Source: Marivirga atlantica
GTDB lineage: Bacteria; Bacteroidota; Bacteroidia; Cytophagales; Cyclobacteriaceae
Direction: 5' to 3'
Assembly (NCBI RefSeq): GCF_016734805.1
Contig: NZ_JAERQG010000002.1
Location: forward strand, 310,001 to 374,000
DNA: 64,000 nucleotides
Under the pieces are notes generated by a model, which was not told the origin of the DNA, ran no database searches, and saw nothing but the letters and a program-made list of their open reading frames with translations. Each line of letters begins with the position of its first letter. Within the stretch, counting starts at the first letter, position 1. Position numbers and translations under genes: made by a program. Positions 10,250-18,763 of the stretch are shown one piece after another.

Positions 10250-12199
10250 ATGGTGAATAAATTAAATGATATCAGTTTTTTACCTAGGTGGATAATTCTT
10301 CTTATCGATTTAGGAATTTTATTGGCTGCTATCGTATTCGCCTATCTTCTCCGATTCAACTTCAATGTTGAAGATGTACTTAATTTTAAGTTTCAGGAAG
10401 GTTTAATACTCTTTACCATATGCCATTTATTGGCGATTTTAATTACCCAGTCTTATGCCGGTATCATTCGTTATACATCTATCCAAGACGGATTTAGGAT
10501 AAGCTATACAACCTTAATTGGAACTGTACTGGCAGGGATCGTAAGTTATGTGCATTATTTCTATAGAGGTAGCATAATAATTCCACTCTCTGTATTGATT
10601 ATTTCATTTACCGTTGCCATTTTATTTCTTTTCACCTACAGGGTAATGGTGAAAAATCTATTCTCTTATTACCGTGATGCTGTACGCAAAAGAAGAAACA
10701 TCCTGATTTTTGGTGCAGGCCAATATGGTATTATCACCAAGCATATGATTGACGTTGATGATAATGCAAGGATGAGAGTGATCGGATTTATTGACGATGA
10801 TCTTAAAAAATTAGGTAAGGTGATTAATGGTGCTCCCATTTATAGTGCATCGGACAAATTGGGTGAATTGCTTAAAAAACATAGCATCAACGAAGTTGTA
10901 ATTGCTATTGCAGGTTTATCAGTTGAGCGAAAGAATGAACTTGTAGATGAGTGTCTAAAGCATCATGTAAAGGTTAGAACTGTGCCAGCACCTGATAAAT
11001 GGGTTAATGGTGAACTAAGCATGAACCAAATTAAGGAAATCAGAATAGAAGATTTACTTGGTAGGGAATCCATAAAGTTAAATAACCCAAAAGTGAATGA
11101 AAGCCTTGTTAAGCAAACTGTGCTAATTACGGGAGCTGCTGGTTCAATAGGATCTGAAATAGCTAAGCAAGTTCTTAAAGCAGGGCCTAAACAGCTTATA
11201 TTAATTGATCAGGCTGAATCATTTCTTTATGAAATTGACATTCAACTTCAAAATTTGAATGATACGCTTACTGAGATCATCCCTGTTGTATTGGATATTA
11301 CTAACAGACGCAGGTTAAATAATATTTTTGAGCAATATAAACCTACGATTGTTTATCATGCGGCAGCTTATAAGCATGTGCCTCTTATGGAAATGAATCC
11401 TTTTGAGGCTGTTTCCTGTAATGTTTTTGGCACTAAAAACCTGTCTGATCTTTCTGTGAAATATCAAGTAGAAAAATTTGTAATGGTTTCTACTGACAAA
11501 GCTGTGAATCCTACTAATGTGATGGGGGCTACTAAGCGTATATCAGAAATATATGTACAGTCTCTGAATGATAGTAAACAAACCGATACTACAAATATCA
11601 CTAAATTTATAACAACCAGGTTTGGAAATGTTTTAGGCTCGAATGGATCAGTTATTCCATTGTTTAAATCCCAAATCGAAAACGGAGGCCCTATTACTGT
11701 TACTCATCCTGAAGTTACACGATACTTCATGACTATTCCAGAGGCCTGTCAGCTAGTGATTGAAGCAGGTGTTATGGGCTATGGAGGGGAGATATTCGTA
11801 TTTGATATGGGTAAATCTATCAGAATTATTGATCTAGCCAGAAAAATGATTCAACTGTCAGGTTTTGAGGTTGATAAAGATATTAAAATCAAATTCTCAG
11901 GTCTTAGAGAAGGGGAGAAGTTATACGAAGAACTATTAAGTGATAAAGAAACTACTCTTCCAACACATCACCAAAAGATTATGATCGCCAAAACGGAACG
12001 TATGGATCATAAAACTGTTAAACAGGCCTTGGTTGAACTTTATAATTTATTAGAAGAGGAGAACGAATTGGGCATGATCCTTCAGATGAAAAATATATTA
12101 CCAGAGTTTGTTAGTAACTCATCAAGATTCGAGAAGCTTGATGAGCAATTGAAAGAGCAAAGAGCTGAACACTGGAAAATCTCTAGAAAGATTTCATAA
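10250..12199 (+). CDS. Membrane nucleoside-diphosphate-sugar 4,6-dehydratase, PglF/WbpM-like
   Basis: Long-form dehydratase/epimerase for capsule or glycan sugar synthesis, 649 residues. Four hydrophobic segments lie in the first ~135 residues. A CoA-binding-like Rossmann region follows (ILIFGAGQYG, ~residue 150). The catalytic SDR domain begins near residue 290 (ITGAAGSIGSE). The active site reads STDKAVNPTNVMGATK, with Met replacing the SDR Tyr before xxxK; this variation is typical of the PglF/WbpM/FlaA1 group. A possible -7 element (TATATTTG, 10235-10242) lies just upstream but lacks a matching TTG, so the gene may also be read from the aminotransferase promoter. Convergent with the next gene, 12 bases apart. 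Confidence 0.92.
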   Translation: MVNKLNDISFLPRWIILLIDLGILLAAIVFAYLLRFNFNVEDVLNFKFQEGLILFTICHLLAILITQSYAGIIRYTSIQDGFRISYTTLIGTVLAGIVSYVHYFYRGSIIIPLSVLIISFTVAILFLFTYRVMVKNLFSYYRDAVRKRRNILIFGAGQYGIITKHMIDVDDNARMRVIGFIDDDLKKLGKVINGAPIYSASDKLGELLKKHSINEVVIAIAGLSVERKNELVDECLKHHVKVRTVPAPDKWVNGELSMNQIKEIRIEDLLGRESIKLNNPKVNESLVKQTVLITGAAGSIGSEIAKQVLKAGPKQLILIDQAESFLYEIDIQLQNLNDTLTEIIPVVLDITNRRRLNNIFEQYKPTIVYHAAAYKHVPLMEMNPFEAVSCNVFGTKNLSDLSVKYQVEKFVMVSTDKAVNPTNVMGATKRISEIYVQSLNDSKQTDTTNITKFITTRFGNVLGSNGSVIPLFKSQIENGGPITVTHPEVTRYFMTIPEACQLVIEAGVMGYGGEIFVFDMGKSIRIIDLARKMIQLSGFEVDKDIKIKFSGLREGEKLYEELLSDKETTLPTHHQKIMIAKTERMDHKTVKQALVELYNLLEEENELGMILQMKNILPEFVSNSSRFEKLDEQLKEQRAEHWKISRKIS

Positions 12200-12211
12200 T
12201 CAGTCATAAAT

Positions 12212-12778
12212 TTAACCAACTACCTTTTTAAGAAGTTCTAATAGTTCTTCTTGAGTGCTTTCTCCTTTATCTTTATTATACCAATTCTGTAGTTCTATCT
12301 TTTTTTCTTCTTTACTCATATTTTCATCATTCATTTGCCGTAAATGAATGTTTTGAGCCTCTTTGGGCCGAGGTCCCCAGGTAAATAGGTCATTACCATT
12401 GGCGTCCCTAACAATTAATTTAGGAATAGAGCGGCCTCCATTGGTTAAATAGTTATCTATTTCACTGGCGGGTGCATCTCTATTTTGAACTAATAAACTA
12501 ATTAGAGGATTAACATCAGCTAATTTAGCAATGAAAGCTTGGGCATGAGCTGCATCACCACACCAAGGTTCAGTAATCAATAACCAGTGTTGTGGGTTTT
12601 CTATTTTCTTAATTAATGCTACTAACTCAGTATTTAGTTTACCTATTTTATACCAACGCTTTAGTCGACTTGCATTAAGTTTTACATAGTTAAAGTAATC
12701 CTCATTGTCGTAGGGAGGCAGGTGGTTATTGCCTTCTAATATTGTATTAAACTGTTTTTCGTAAGTAGATATATCCAT
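12212..12778 (-). CDS. Thioredoxin-like family protein with a CGDA motif
   Basis: A 188-residue cytoplasmic protein of the thioredoxin-fold group often annotated 'thioredoxin family protein' (Thioredoxin_9-like). The usual active-site position reads EPWCGDAAHA: the first Cys is present but the second Cys of CXXC is replaced by Ala, so a normal dithiol exchange is unlikely. The cis-Pro region is GGRSIPKLIV. ATG start at 12778, no signal peptide. It stands alone between convergent and same-strand neighbours; the nitrilase gene ends 89 bases upstream. Molecular role unknown. Confidence 0.82.
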   Translation of the reverse strand: MDISTYEKQFNTILEGNNHLPPYDNEDYFNYVKLNASRLKRWYKIGKLNTELVALIKKIENPQHWLLITEPWCGDAAHAQAFIAKLADVNPLISLLVQNRDAPASEIDNYLTNGGRSIPKLIVRDANGNDLFTWGPRPKEAQNIHLRQMNDENMSKEEKKIELQNWYNKDKGESTQEELLELLKKVVG

Positions 12779-12867
12779 AAAATTTTTGCTTACTCCAAAG
12801 AACGCTACATCGTTATTAGGGTTTGATTAAAGAAGTATGATGTCGGCAGTCTTACTTAAAATTTATT

Positions 12868-13767
12868 TTATCGGTTGACTTCAAAGTTAAATAAGTCAGG
12901 TCTGCTATAATGTCCATTTACATCGAAATCTAGCTTCGCTTGTGTTATTTCATCTGTGTCAATTTCTGCTACTACTGCACCTGATGTATCGAATAAAGGG
13001 CCTGCTATCACCTTTCCCAGTGGTGATATGATTACACTTCCTCCTTTGCAAAAGTCTTCATTCTGGCTGGAAACATATTTTTGATATGTTTCAGGATACA
13101 TAGATTTGGTTGCATATTGGTTACATGCCAATACAAAGCATCTGCCTTCTAAAGCAATGTGTTTCATACTTGCCTGCCATTCTTCTCTGGCATCGGCAGT
13201 TGGTGCAATATATATCTGAACACCCTGTTGATACATAGCCATTCTTGCAAAAGGCATATAGTTTTCCCAGCAAATAAGCCCTCCAAGTTTACCGAATGAA
13301 CTACTTACCGCCTCAAGATCACTGGCATCACCTTCGGCCCAAATCAATCTTTCAGTTCCTGTTGGCTTTATTTTACGATGTAAACCAATCATGCCTTTTG
13401 CAGGGTCGATGTATAGCATAGCACAATATAAACTACCATTAGCTTTTCCTTTAATGGTGGCCCCTGCTACAATAAAAACATTGTGCTCTTTAGCCATTCG
13501 CTCAAGTCGATCCATTTGAGCACTTTTGAGGTCCAGGCCATTGTCATAAAATTTTTGAAATAGTCTTCTTCCCTCTGTTGTTCTGCTACCAACTACTGCT
13601 CCAAAATCGAAGCCTCTTGGATAGGCAGGAATAAAAGACTCAGGAAATACAATAAGCTGGCAGCCCTCAGAGGAATACTTCTTGACTAATTCCTCCATTT
13701 TATCAACAGTTTTATTCAGTTCGAAGAAAATGGGGAAATCCTGAATTAGGCCAACTTTTATCTTCAT
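12868..13767 (-). CDS. Carbon-nitrogen hydrolase, nitrilase branch
   Basis: Enzyme that would hydrolyse a nitrile or amide C-N bond. The catalytic triad is visible: Glu in FPESFIPAYP, Lys in LHRKIKPTGTERLIW and Cys in GGLICWENYMP; PTADAREEW is also typical of true nitrilases. I chose the ATG at 13767 (protein begins MKIKVGLIQ) rather than a TTG 18 bases upstream, because the ATG leaves a 4-base gap to the preceding cupin gene and starts right at the conserved first strand. Length is about 299 residues, normal for the family. It is the last gene of the tight LOG-cupin-nitrilase set. Substrate unknown. Confidence 0.9.
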   Translation of the reverse strand: MKIKVGLIQDFPIFFELNKTVDKMEELVKKYSSEGCQLIVFPESFIPAYPRGFDFGAVVGSRTTEGRRLFQKFYDNGLDLKSAQMDRLERMAKEHNVFIVAGATIKGKANGSLYCAMLYIDPAKGMIGLHRKIKPTGTERLIWAEGDASDLEAVSSSFGKLGGLICWENYMPFARMAMYQQGVQIYIAPTADAREEWQASMKHIALEGRCFVLACNQYATKSMYPETYQKYVSSQNEDFCKGGSVIISPLGKVIAGPLFDTSGAVVAEIDTDEITQAKLDFDVNGHYSRPDLFNFEVNR

Positions 13768-13771
13768 AAGC

Positions 13772-14164
13772 TTATTTGGGTTCAATGATTAAAAAGATCG
13801 CAGTATCGGTTCCAATATTAAGTACTTCATGCCATTCAATAAAGCCGTTCTTAAAAGTGTAGCCGGTAGGTACGTTTACTTCTCTGGTACCTGATGAGTC
13901 AGTCATTCGGAACTTGCTTCCTTTTACAGTGTAACCAACATGTTTTGGGTGATAATGGCGTTCATGCCCAACACCTGGAGGGAAAGTACATCTCAATACC
14001 CTAAGTTCACTGTCTTCACTGAGTACCTCACAAACTGAAGCACCATTCCATCCGGCAGCTAATGGATCAGGAAGTTGATTCGATTCTCTTTTTTGACAAC
14101 TACATAGTAGAAGTACCAGGCAAAGAGTAATTAGTGGAAGACCAGAAAACTTATAATGAATCAT
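13772..14164 (-). CDS. Cupin-domain lipoprotein
   Basis: A 130-residue protein with a lipoprotein signal (hydrophobic LITLCLVLLLCSC, acylated Cys in LCSC near residue 23) followed by one cupin barrel. The metal-binding pattern GHERHYHPKHVGYTVKG supplies His ligands, and a later WHEV supplies the last one. It overlaps the upstream LOG gene by 14 bases and ends 4 bases before the nitrilase start, so translation is probably coupled through the three genes. Small cupins of this kind may be sensors, isomerases or dioxygenase-like enzymes; no specific function can be assigned. Confidence 0.82.
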   Translation of the reverse strand: MIHYKFSGLPLITLCLVLLLCSCQKRESNQLPDPLAAGWNGASVCEVLSEDSELRVLRCTFPPGVGHERHYHPKHVGYTVKGSKFRMTDSSGTREVNVPTGYTFKNGFIEWHEVLNIGTDTAIFLIIEPK

Positions 14165-14732
14165 CAGCTATCCATTTATGTACTTTTGGCGCTTTATAGT
14201 TTTTCATTTTATGTAATAAATCATCAATGGTATCAGCCACTAGCAGCATATCTTGATTTACTTGTTTAGTCAGTCCATTGTCTACCATTTTATGAATCAT
14301 TTTAAGCAAATCATCATAATAACCATTCACATTAAGCAGCCCTATTGGTTTTTGATGGTGTCCTAATTGTGCCCAGGTGAGTACTTCAAAGAGTTCCTCA
14401 AAAGTACCAAACCCTCCTGGTAGGGCAATTATACCTTCACAGCGATCATGCATAATCGTTTTTCTTTCATGCATGCTGCTAACAACAATGAGTTCGGTTA
14501 CTTCAGTATGGGCAATTTCTTTGTGCTTCAGAAAATTGGGGATAACGCCTATCACTTCTCCACCTTTACTCAAGGCACCGTTAGCTACGGCTCCCATTAG
14601 CCCGGCTTTAGAACCACCGTACACAATGGCAATATGCTGCAGTGCTAAAGTTTCGCCAAGCTTGGTGGCAATGGTTTTAAATCTTTTATCGTTGCCTTCA
14701 CTTGAGGCACAAAATACGGCTATGCTTTGCAT
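14151..14732 (-). CDS. LOG family protein (cytokinin riboside 5'-monophosphate phosphoribohydrolase type)
   Basis: TIGR00730/LOG family enzyme, 193 residues. Known members release a free base from a nucleoside 5'-monophosphate; bacterial members are often poorly characterised nucleotide hydrolases. The hallmark PGGFGTFEE is at about residues 105-113, and the substrate-binding HERK follows VVSSM. Start ATG at 14732. First gene of the LOG-cupin-nitrilase operon. The family is certain. Whether it acts on cytokinin-like nucleotides or on ordinary AMP cannot be read from the sequence. Confidence 0.92.
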   Translation of the reverse strand: MQSIAVFCASSEGNDKRFKTIATKLGETLALQHIAIVYGGSKAGLMGAVANGALSKGGEVIGVIPNFLKHKEIAHTEVTELIVVSSMHERKTIMHDRCEGIIALPGGFGTFEELFEVLTWAQLGHHQKPIGLLNVNGYYDDLLKMIHKMVDNGLTKQVNQDMLLVADTIDDLLHKMKNYKAPKVHKWIADDSL

Positions 14733-14808
14733 ATGGTCTTCTTGGAAGTTTATATTTAAGTGGTACGGAAAGATTGAATAATCTTAAGTGAATCTTTATT
14801 CTAATCTA

Positions 14809-15999
14809 TTATTGTGGGTTCCACCAACAAGGAGCCTCACCCACGGTTTCACCTCTTGTATAGTACAAACAATTGTAACATTCTTGTGCTGGTCCGTCAA
14901 CACCGGCATATTTTATACAATTTTCGGCTAACTTGTTTTCGATATTGTATGAAAGTTGATCCTTATCAAAATACCAACGTGTTGCCTTCTCTCTTACTAC
15001 ATCGAAATAGCCTGAAACTTTCTTGTTTCCGCCAACATGGTAGATGTTAGAGGAAAGGTTATATGGTAATTTATCAAATAACGTACCTGCCGCTGCATTT
15101 TCTTTTAACTCTTGCCAATAATGAAAATATTTTTTGTTCAGTTGCTGCTGGATGATAAGCACTGAAAGTTTTAAATATATCCTTTCATTCCCTAAGGTTT
15201 CGATAAAGAACAATTTATGTTTGTATCCACCCTTTAAATCATCTAATAAGGTATAATCATTTAGAAATAGCTTATTCTTGGCCCAGCATAATTGTGGAGC
15301 ATCCTGTGCTAAATATGAATTGATACCGCCAATAGAACCACTAGTAACGGATGGAAATATCCAGGTTGGATCATAAATATATTTAAAATATGCCTTTTGC
15401 GCAGAGTTATTCTGCGCTATATTAAGCTGAACATTAATCCCTTGAATTGATACAATTTCTTCTTCGTTAGCAACATACTTATATGTTAGTTTCTCATCTT
15501 CTGTAAAACTTATTTCGCCAATTGGTCTGTCATCTCGCTCAGGCATACTGACCCATTCTGATTCATAGATTTCATCATTTGGTAAAATAATTCTTAGTTG
15601 ATATTTTCTATCGGACTTAGCGTTAAAATCACTATCGTTTAAGATGTATTTTACTTCATTTCCATTATCCAATTCGTTATAGTTCCAGGTATTTCCTTGA
15701 TCGTCTATAAGTGTAACAGATGCACCGGAAATACTACGGCCAGAGATATTAATCACATCACTTGTATAACTAAGTTTTATCGTGAAAAATCTTCCATCAC
15801 TCGGGAAATCTAATGTTTTATTAAAGGAAATATTTGAGATAAAGCCTTCTACAACTAAACTCCTTTCTCCATTCTCTATAAGAAACTCATAAGGCTCAAC
15901 GCATCCAGTAAACATTATTAATGTAAACACTAAGTAGGAATAGTATATATTGAAACTCAAGGGAAGGGTTTGAATTGTTTTGAGTAAATTTTCTTTCAT
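14809..15999 (-). CDS. DUF4249 domain lipoprotein (copy 1, downstream of receptor)
   Basis: A 396-residue envelope lipoprotein. After an N-terminal hydrophobic stretch the lipobox is MFTGC, followed by VEPYEF. DUF4249 proteins in Bacteroidota are typically encoded beside TonB-dependent receptors, and are thought to act as their surface partners. The start codon shares one base with the receptor stop (TAATG at 15997-16001 on the minus strand), which suggests translational coupling. It is clearly related to the second DUF4249 gene at 18764-19930: both share LVVEGFISN, YTSDVIN, YESxWVSMP and a Cys-rich tail with ECYNCL. Substrate unknown. Confidence 0.88.
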   Translation of the reverse strand: MKENLLKTIQTLPLSFNIYYSYLVFTLIMFTGCVEPYEFLIENGERSLVVEGFISNISFNKTLDFPSDGRFFTIKLSYTSDVINISGRSISGASVTLIDDQGNTWNYNELDNGNEVKYILNDSDFNAKSDRKYQLRIILPNDEIYESEWVSMPERDDRPIGEISFTEDEKLTYKYVANEEEIVSIQGINVQLNIAQNNSAQKAYFKYIYDPTWIFPSVTSGSIGGINSYLAQDAPQLCWAKNKLFLNDYTLLDDLKGGYKHKLFFIETLGNERIYLKLSVLIIQQQLNKKYFHYWQELKENAAAGTLFDKLPYNLSSNIYHVGGNKKVSGYFDVVREKATRWYFDKDQLSYNIENKLAENCIKYAGVDGPAQECYNCLYYTRGETVGEAPCWWNPQ

Positions 16000-18662
16000 T
16001 AAAAATTAAAATTATAGGTGATAGAAGGAAAAGTACTACCTAGAATGGAGAGTTTTTTAGCTTTTCCATACTTATTGAATGTTATAGAATAGGCATTTTT
16101 TCTTCCATAAACATTATATATTGAAAAAACCCACTCTCCGCTATAGCGACCATTTTTTGAAGGATTATCTTTTACTGTTAAGGAAAGATCAAGTCTATGG
16201 TAATCTGGTATTCTATACTCATTTCGTTCTGAATAATTCAGGATTGAAAGGTAGGGGCCATAAGAAAATTTGTTTATTGGAATGGTGATGGGTCTACCTG
16301 TTTTATAATTGAAATTTGCAGAAAAGGTGGTTTTTGGTCCCAGCTCAAAATTTGTCACCAATGATAAAATATGTGGTTGATCATAGGTGGCCGGATAATA
16401 AGCTCCATCGTTTATGCTAACTCTGCTACCCGTATTTTGAGAAAATTGTCTTAAACTCCGCGCAAAAGTGTAAGCTATCCATCCATTAAAAATACCCGTT
16501 TTCTTTTTTAGAAGGAATTCGATCCCGTAAGCTTTTGCATGTCCCTGTACCAAACCGGCCTCTAAGCGAGGGTTTAAGGTTATATCAGCTCCATCAATAT
16601 AATCTACTGCCTGATCAGTTATTTTATAAAATCCTTCAACTGATGTTTCCCATTTATTTTTAGAAAAGTTCTTGAAAAGCCCCAATGAAAATTGATCTCC
16701 TCTTGCTGGCTTCAAGTATGGTCCGCTTACCACATAGTAATCTTGAGGTGTAGCAGAGGTTGTATTTGATATGAGATGTAAGTACTGATATGTTCTAAAA
16801 TAGCTAGCCTTTAACGAAACTTCTTCTGAAATCAGGTACCGAAACGACAGTCTTGGCTCAAAGCCAATATAATGATTAATTAAATCTCCATTTTTATAAT
16901 TGATAGTATCAGTAACTACAGGATACCTTTGCTCAATATTATTAAAATCGTATTTCAGAATTTCTTCTCCGCCTAATCTAAAGAAGTTTGATAGACGTAT
17001 ACCTACCATTGCAGATAGTTTTGATGATATGTCAATATCAGCTTGAACAAAGGCTGCTGCTTCAATACCTTTTTGATTTTGCATGTTAGAAGCGGATATA
17101 TTGCTATCGTCCTTTGTAGGGGTGAGTTTTCCAGGCTCGATAATTAAGCCTTCTGCTTCTATACCTCCTGAAAATACGTATTTCTCACTTTTATCAAAAT
17201 TCATTAGGTACTTCAACCTTAGGCTGTTTATTTCATTGTAGTAGGTGAAACCAGTAATTTCATCTATGTTATCTAGGTTACTTGAATAGTTACTATTTGC
17301 AATAGATAATGAAGAGTTAAGCTTGTCATTGAAGGTATGATCCCATAAGAAGGATCCATTTAAAGTATTCCAACTAAATATTGAATCACCAGCAAACTTG
17401 AAGTCATCATGGCTGTTGTACACAGAGAAACTGATAAAATTATCAGAGTTTATTTTTTGAAAAATCTTTGCTGTGATATCATGAAACTTTGCTGAACTTT
17501 GTGTTAACTCAATGTTTTTTGTAGCATTTAAGAGCCAGTCAGCATATGAAATTCTTCCTCCAATAATGAAAGAGGAACGACCTTTTTTAATAGGACCTTC
17601 CGCGGTGAGTCTACTTGAAACCAAGCCTAAGCCTCCAGATATTTTATATCGTCCAACATCTCCGTTTCTCAAAGAAATATCTAATACTGAAGCAACTCTG
17701 CTTCCATATGAGGCAGGTCCACCTCCTTTATAAAGTGTCACATTATCTACTAAATCAGGATTAAATGCTGAGAAAAAGCCAAATAAATGTGAAGGGTTGT
17801 AAATTGTGCCATTATCCTGAAGAATTAAATTCTGTCCAGTTTCTCCTCCTCTTACATTAAATCCTGAACTTAGCTCACCCGCTGTACTTACACCCGGTAG
17901 TGTTGTCATACTCTTGATAGGGTCTATTTCTCCTAGAAAAGTGGGTAATTTCTTAATTGATTCGATTCCCATTCTTTCAACACCTGTAAGCTGACTTCGT
18001 ACATTCTCATCTAATCTTTTAGCTGTTACTGTTACAACATCAAGCTGTTGAGATTCGGGATAAAGATTGCTTTGCAATTTTTTCTCTGCTACTTCGGGGT
18101 CAAAACCTAAAAGCAATGTTTTTTTATCAAAGCCAATAAAATTAATCGTTAGTTCCTGGAATTTAGCTTCCGTTTTAATAGAAAACTGACCATTAATATC
18201 TGTTATTGCTCCCCTTCCAGTTGCTGGAAGTAGAATTTGAGCTCCAACTACTGTTTCACCAGTTGATTTATCATAAATAGTTCCATTTATAGTAACCATC
18301 TGACCCGGCTTACCCTGAGTAATCCAATAATTATCTGGTTTTTTTCCAAGATCAGGAATAAAATCTTTTTTCATTAAAACAACGGTTTTGTCATTTAAAG
18401 AAACTACATTAAACTCAATGAGGTAATCTTCAATATAATTTAACAATCTTGTTTTATTCTGAATTAGGTAAGCAGAAATGCCCTGCATGTCTTCTTCATT
18501 GTATATGAAATTGACATCATTTTTAGACTCAATATCTTTTAGTAAAAGGTTAAAGTCTTTACCATTAGTTTTTGGATCAATTATTATATCATTAACTCTT
18601 TGTGCTATTGAGATAGCAGGAAATATCATGACGGAAAAGAGGAATAAAGTTTTATTTAACAA
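15999..18662 (-). CDS. TonB-dependent receptor with STN and carboxypeptidase-like domains
   Basis: Outer-membrane active-transport channel, 887 residues. The start is TTG; a stop lies just upstream in frame and the signal peptide (LFLFSVMIFPAISIAQ) begins at once. Domains in order: an STN-like N-terminal region (~25-95), a carboxypeptidase-regulatory-like Ig domain (~122-210, VTINGTIYDKSTGETVVGAQ), a plug (~215-330, with GELSSGFNVRGGETGQN) and a barrel ending in a terminal Phe (ITYNFNF). STN domains pass a signal to anti-sigma FecR proteins, but no FecR/ECF pair is in the window. It is flanked by two DUF4249 lipoproteins. Ligand unknown. Confidence 0.92.
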   Translation of the reverse strand: MLNKTLFLFSVMIFPAISIAQRVNDIIIDPKTNGKDFNLLLKDIESKNDVNFIYNEEDMQGISAYLIQNKTRLLNYIEDYLIEFNVVSLNDKTVVLMKKDFIPDLGKKPDNYWITQGKPGQMVTINGTIYDKSTGETVVGAQILLPATGRGAITDINGQFSIKTEAKFQELTINFIGFDKKTLLLGFDPEVAEKKLQSNLYPESQQLDVVTVTAKRLDENVRSQLTGVERMGIESIKKLPTFLGEIDPIKSMTTLPGVSTAGELSSGFNVRGGETGQNLILQDNGTIYNPSHLFGFFSAFNPDLVDNVTLYKGGGPASYGSRVASVLDISLRNGDVGRYKISGGLGLVSSRLTAEGPIKKGRSSFIIGGRISYADWLLNATKNIELTQSSAKFHDITAKIFQKINSDNFISFSVYNSHDDFKFAGDSIFSWNTLNGSFLWDHTFNDKLNSSLSIANSNYSSNLDNIDEITGFTYYNEINSLRLKYLMNFDKSEKYVFSGGIEAEGLIIEPGKLTPTKDDSNISASNMQNQKGIEAAAFVQADIDISSKLSAMVGIRLSNFFRLGGEEILKYDFNNIEQRYPVVTDTINYKNGDLINHYIGFEPRLSFRYLISEEVSLKASYFRTYQYLHLISNTTSATPQDYYVVSGPYLKPARGDQFSLGLFKNFSKNKWETSVEGFYKITDQAVDYIDGADITLNPRLEAGLVQGHAKAYGIEFLLKKKTGIFNGWIAYTFARSLRQFSQNTGSRVSINDGAYYPATYDQPHILSLVTNFELGPKTTFSANFNYKTGRPITIPINKFSYGPYLSILNYSERNEYRIPDYHRLDLSLTVKDNPSKNGRYSGEWVFSIYNVYGRKNAYSITFNKYGKAKKLSILGSTFPSITYNFNF

Positions 18663-18763
18663 AATGATTTAGTTTAAGGTGCCAAGAATTTTTATAAGTT
18701 AGTTTAATTGCTGAAGATTAATGCAATTATTTTATGAGAGGTTCTATACCTTGAATATCGGAT

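Noticed and set aside
13768-13785. Upstream TTG start for the nitrilase
   Set aside because: It would overlap the cupin gene and adds six non-conserved residues; the ATG at 13767 starts at the conserved first strand.
14769-14800. Terminator between the DUF4249 and LOG genes
   Set aside because: AAAGATT...AATCTTT can pair, but the stem is weak, AT-only in large part, and lacks a T-tract.
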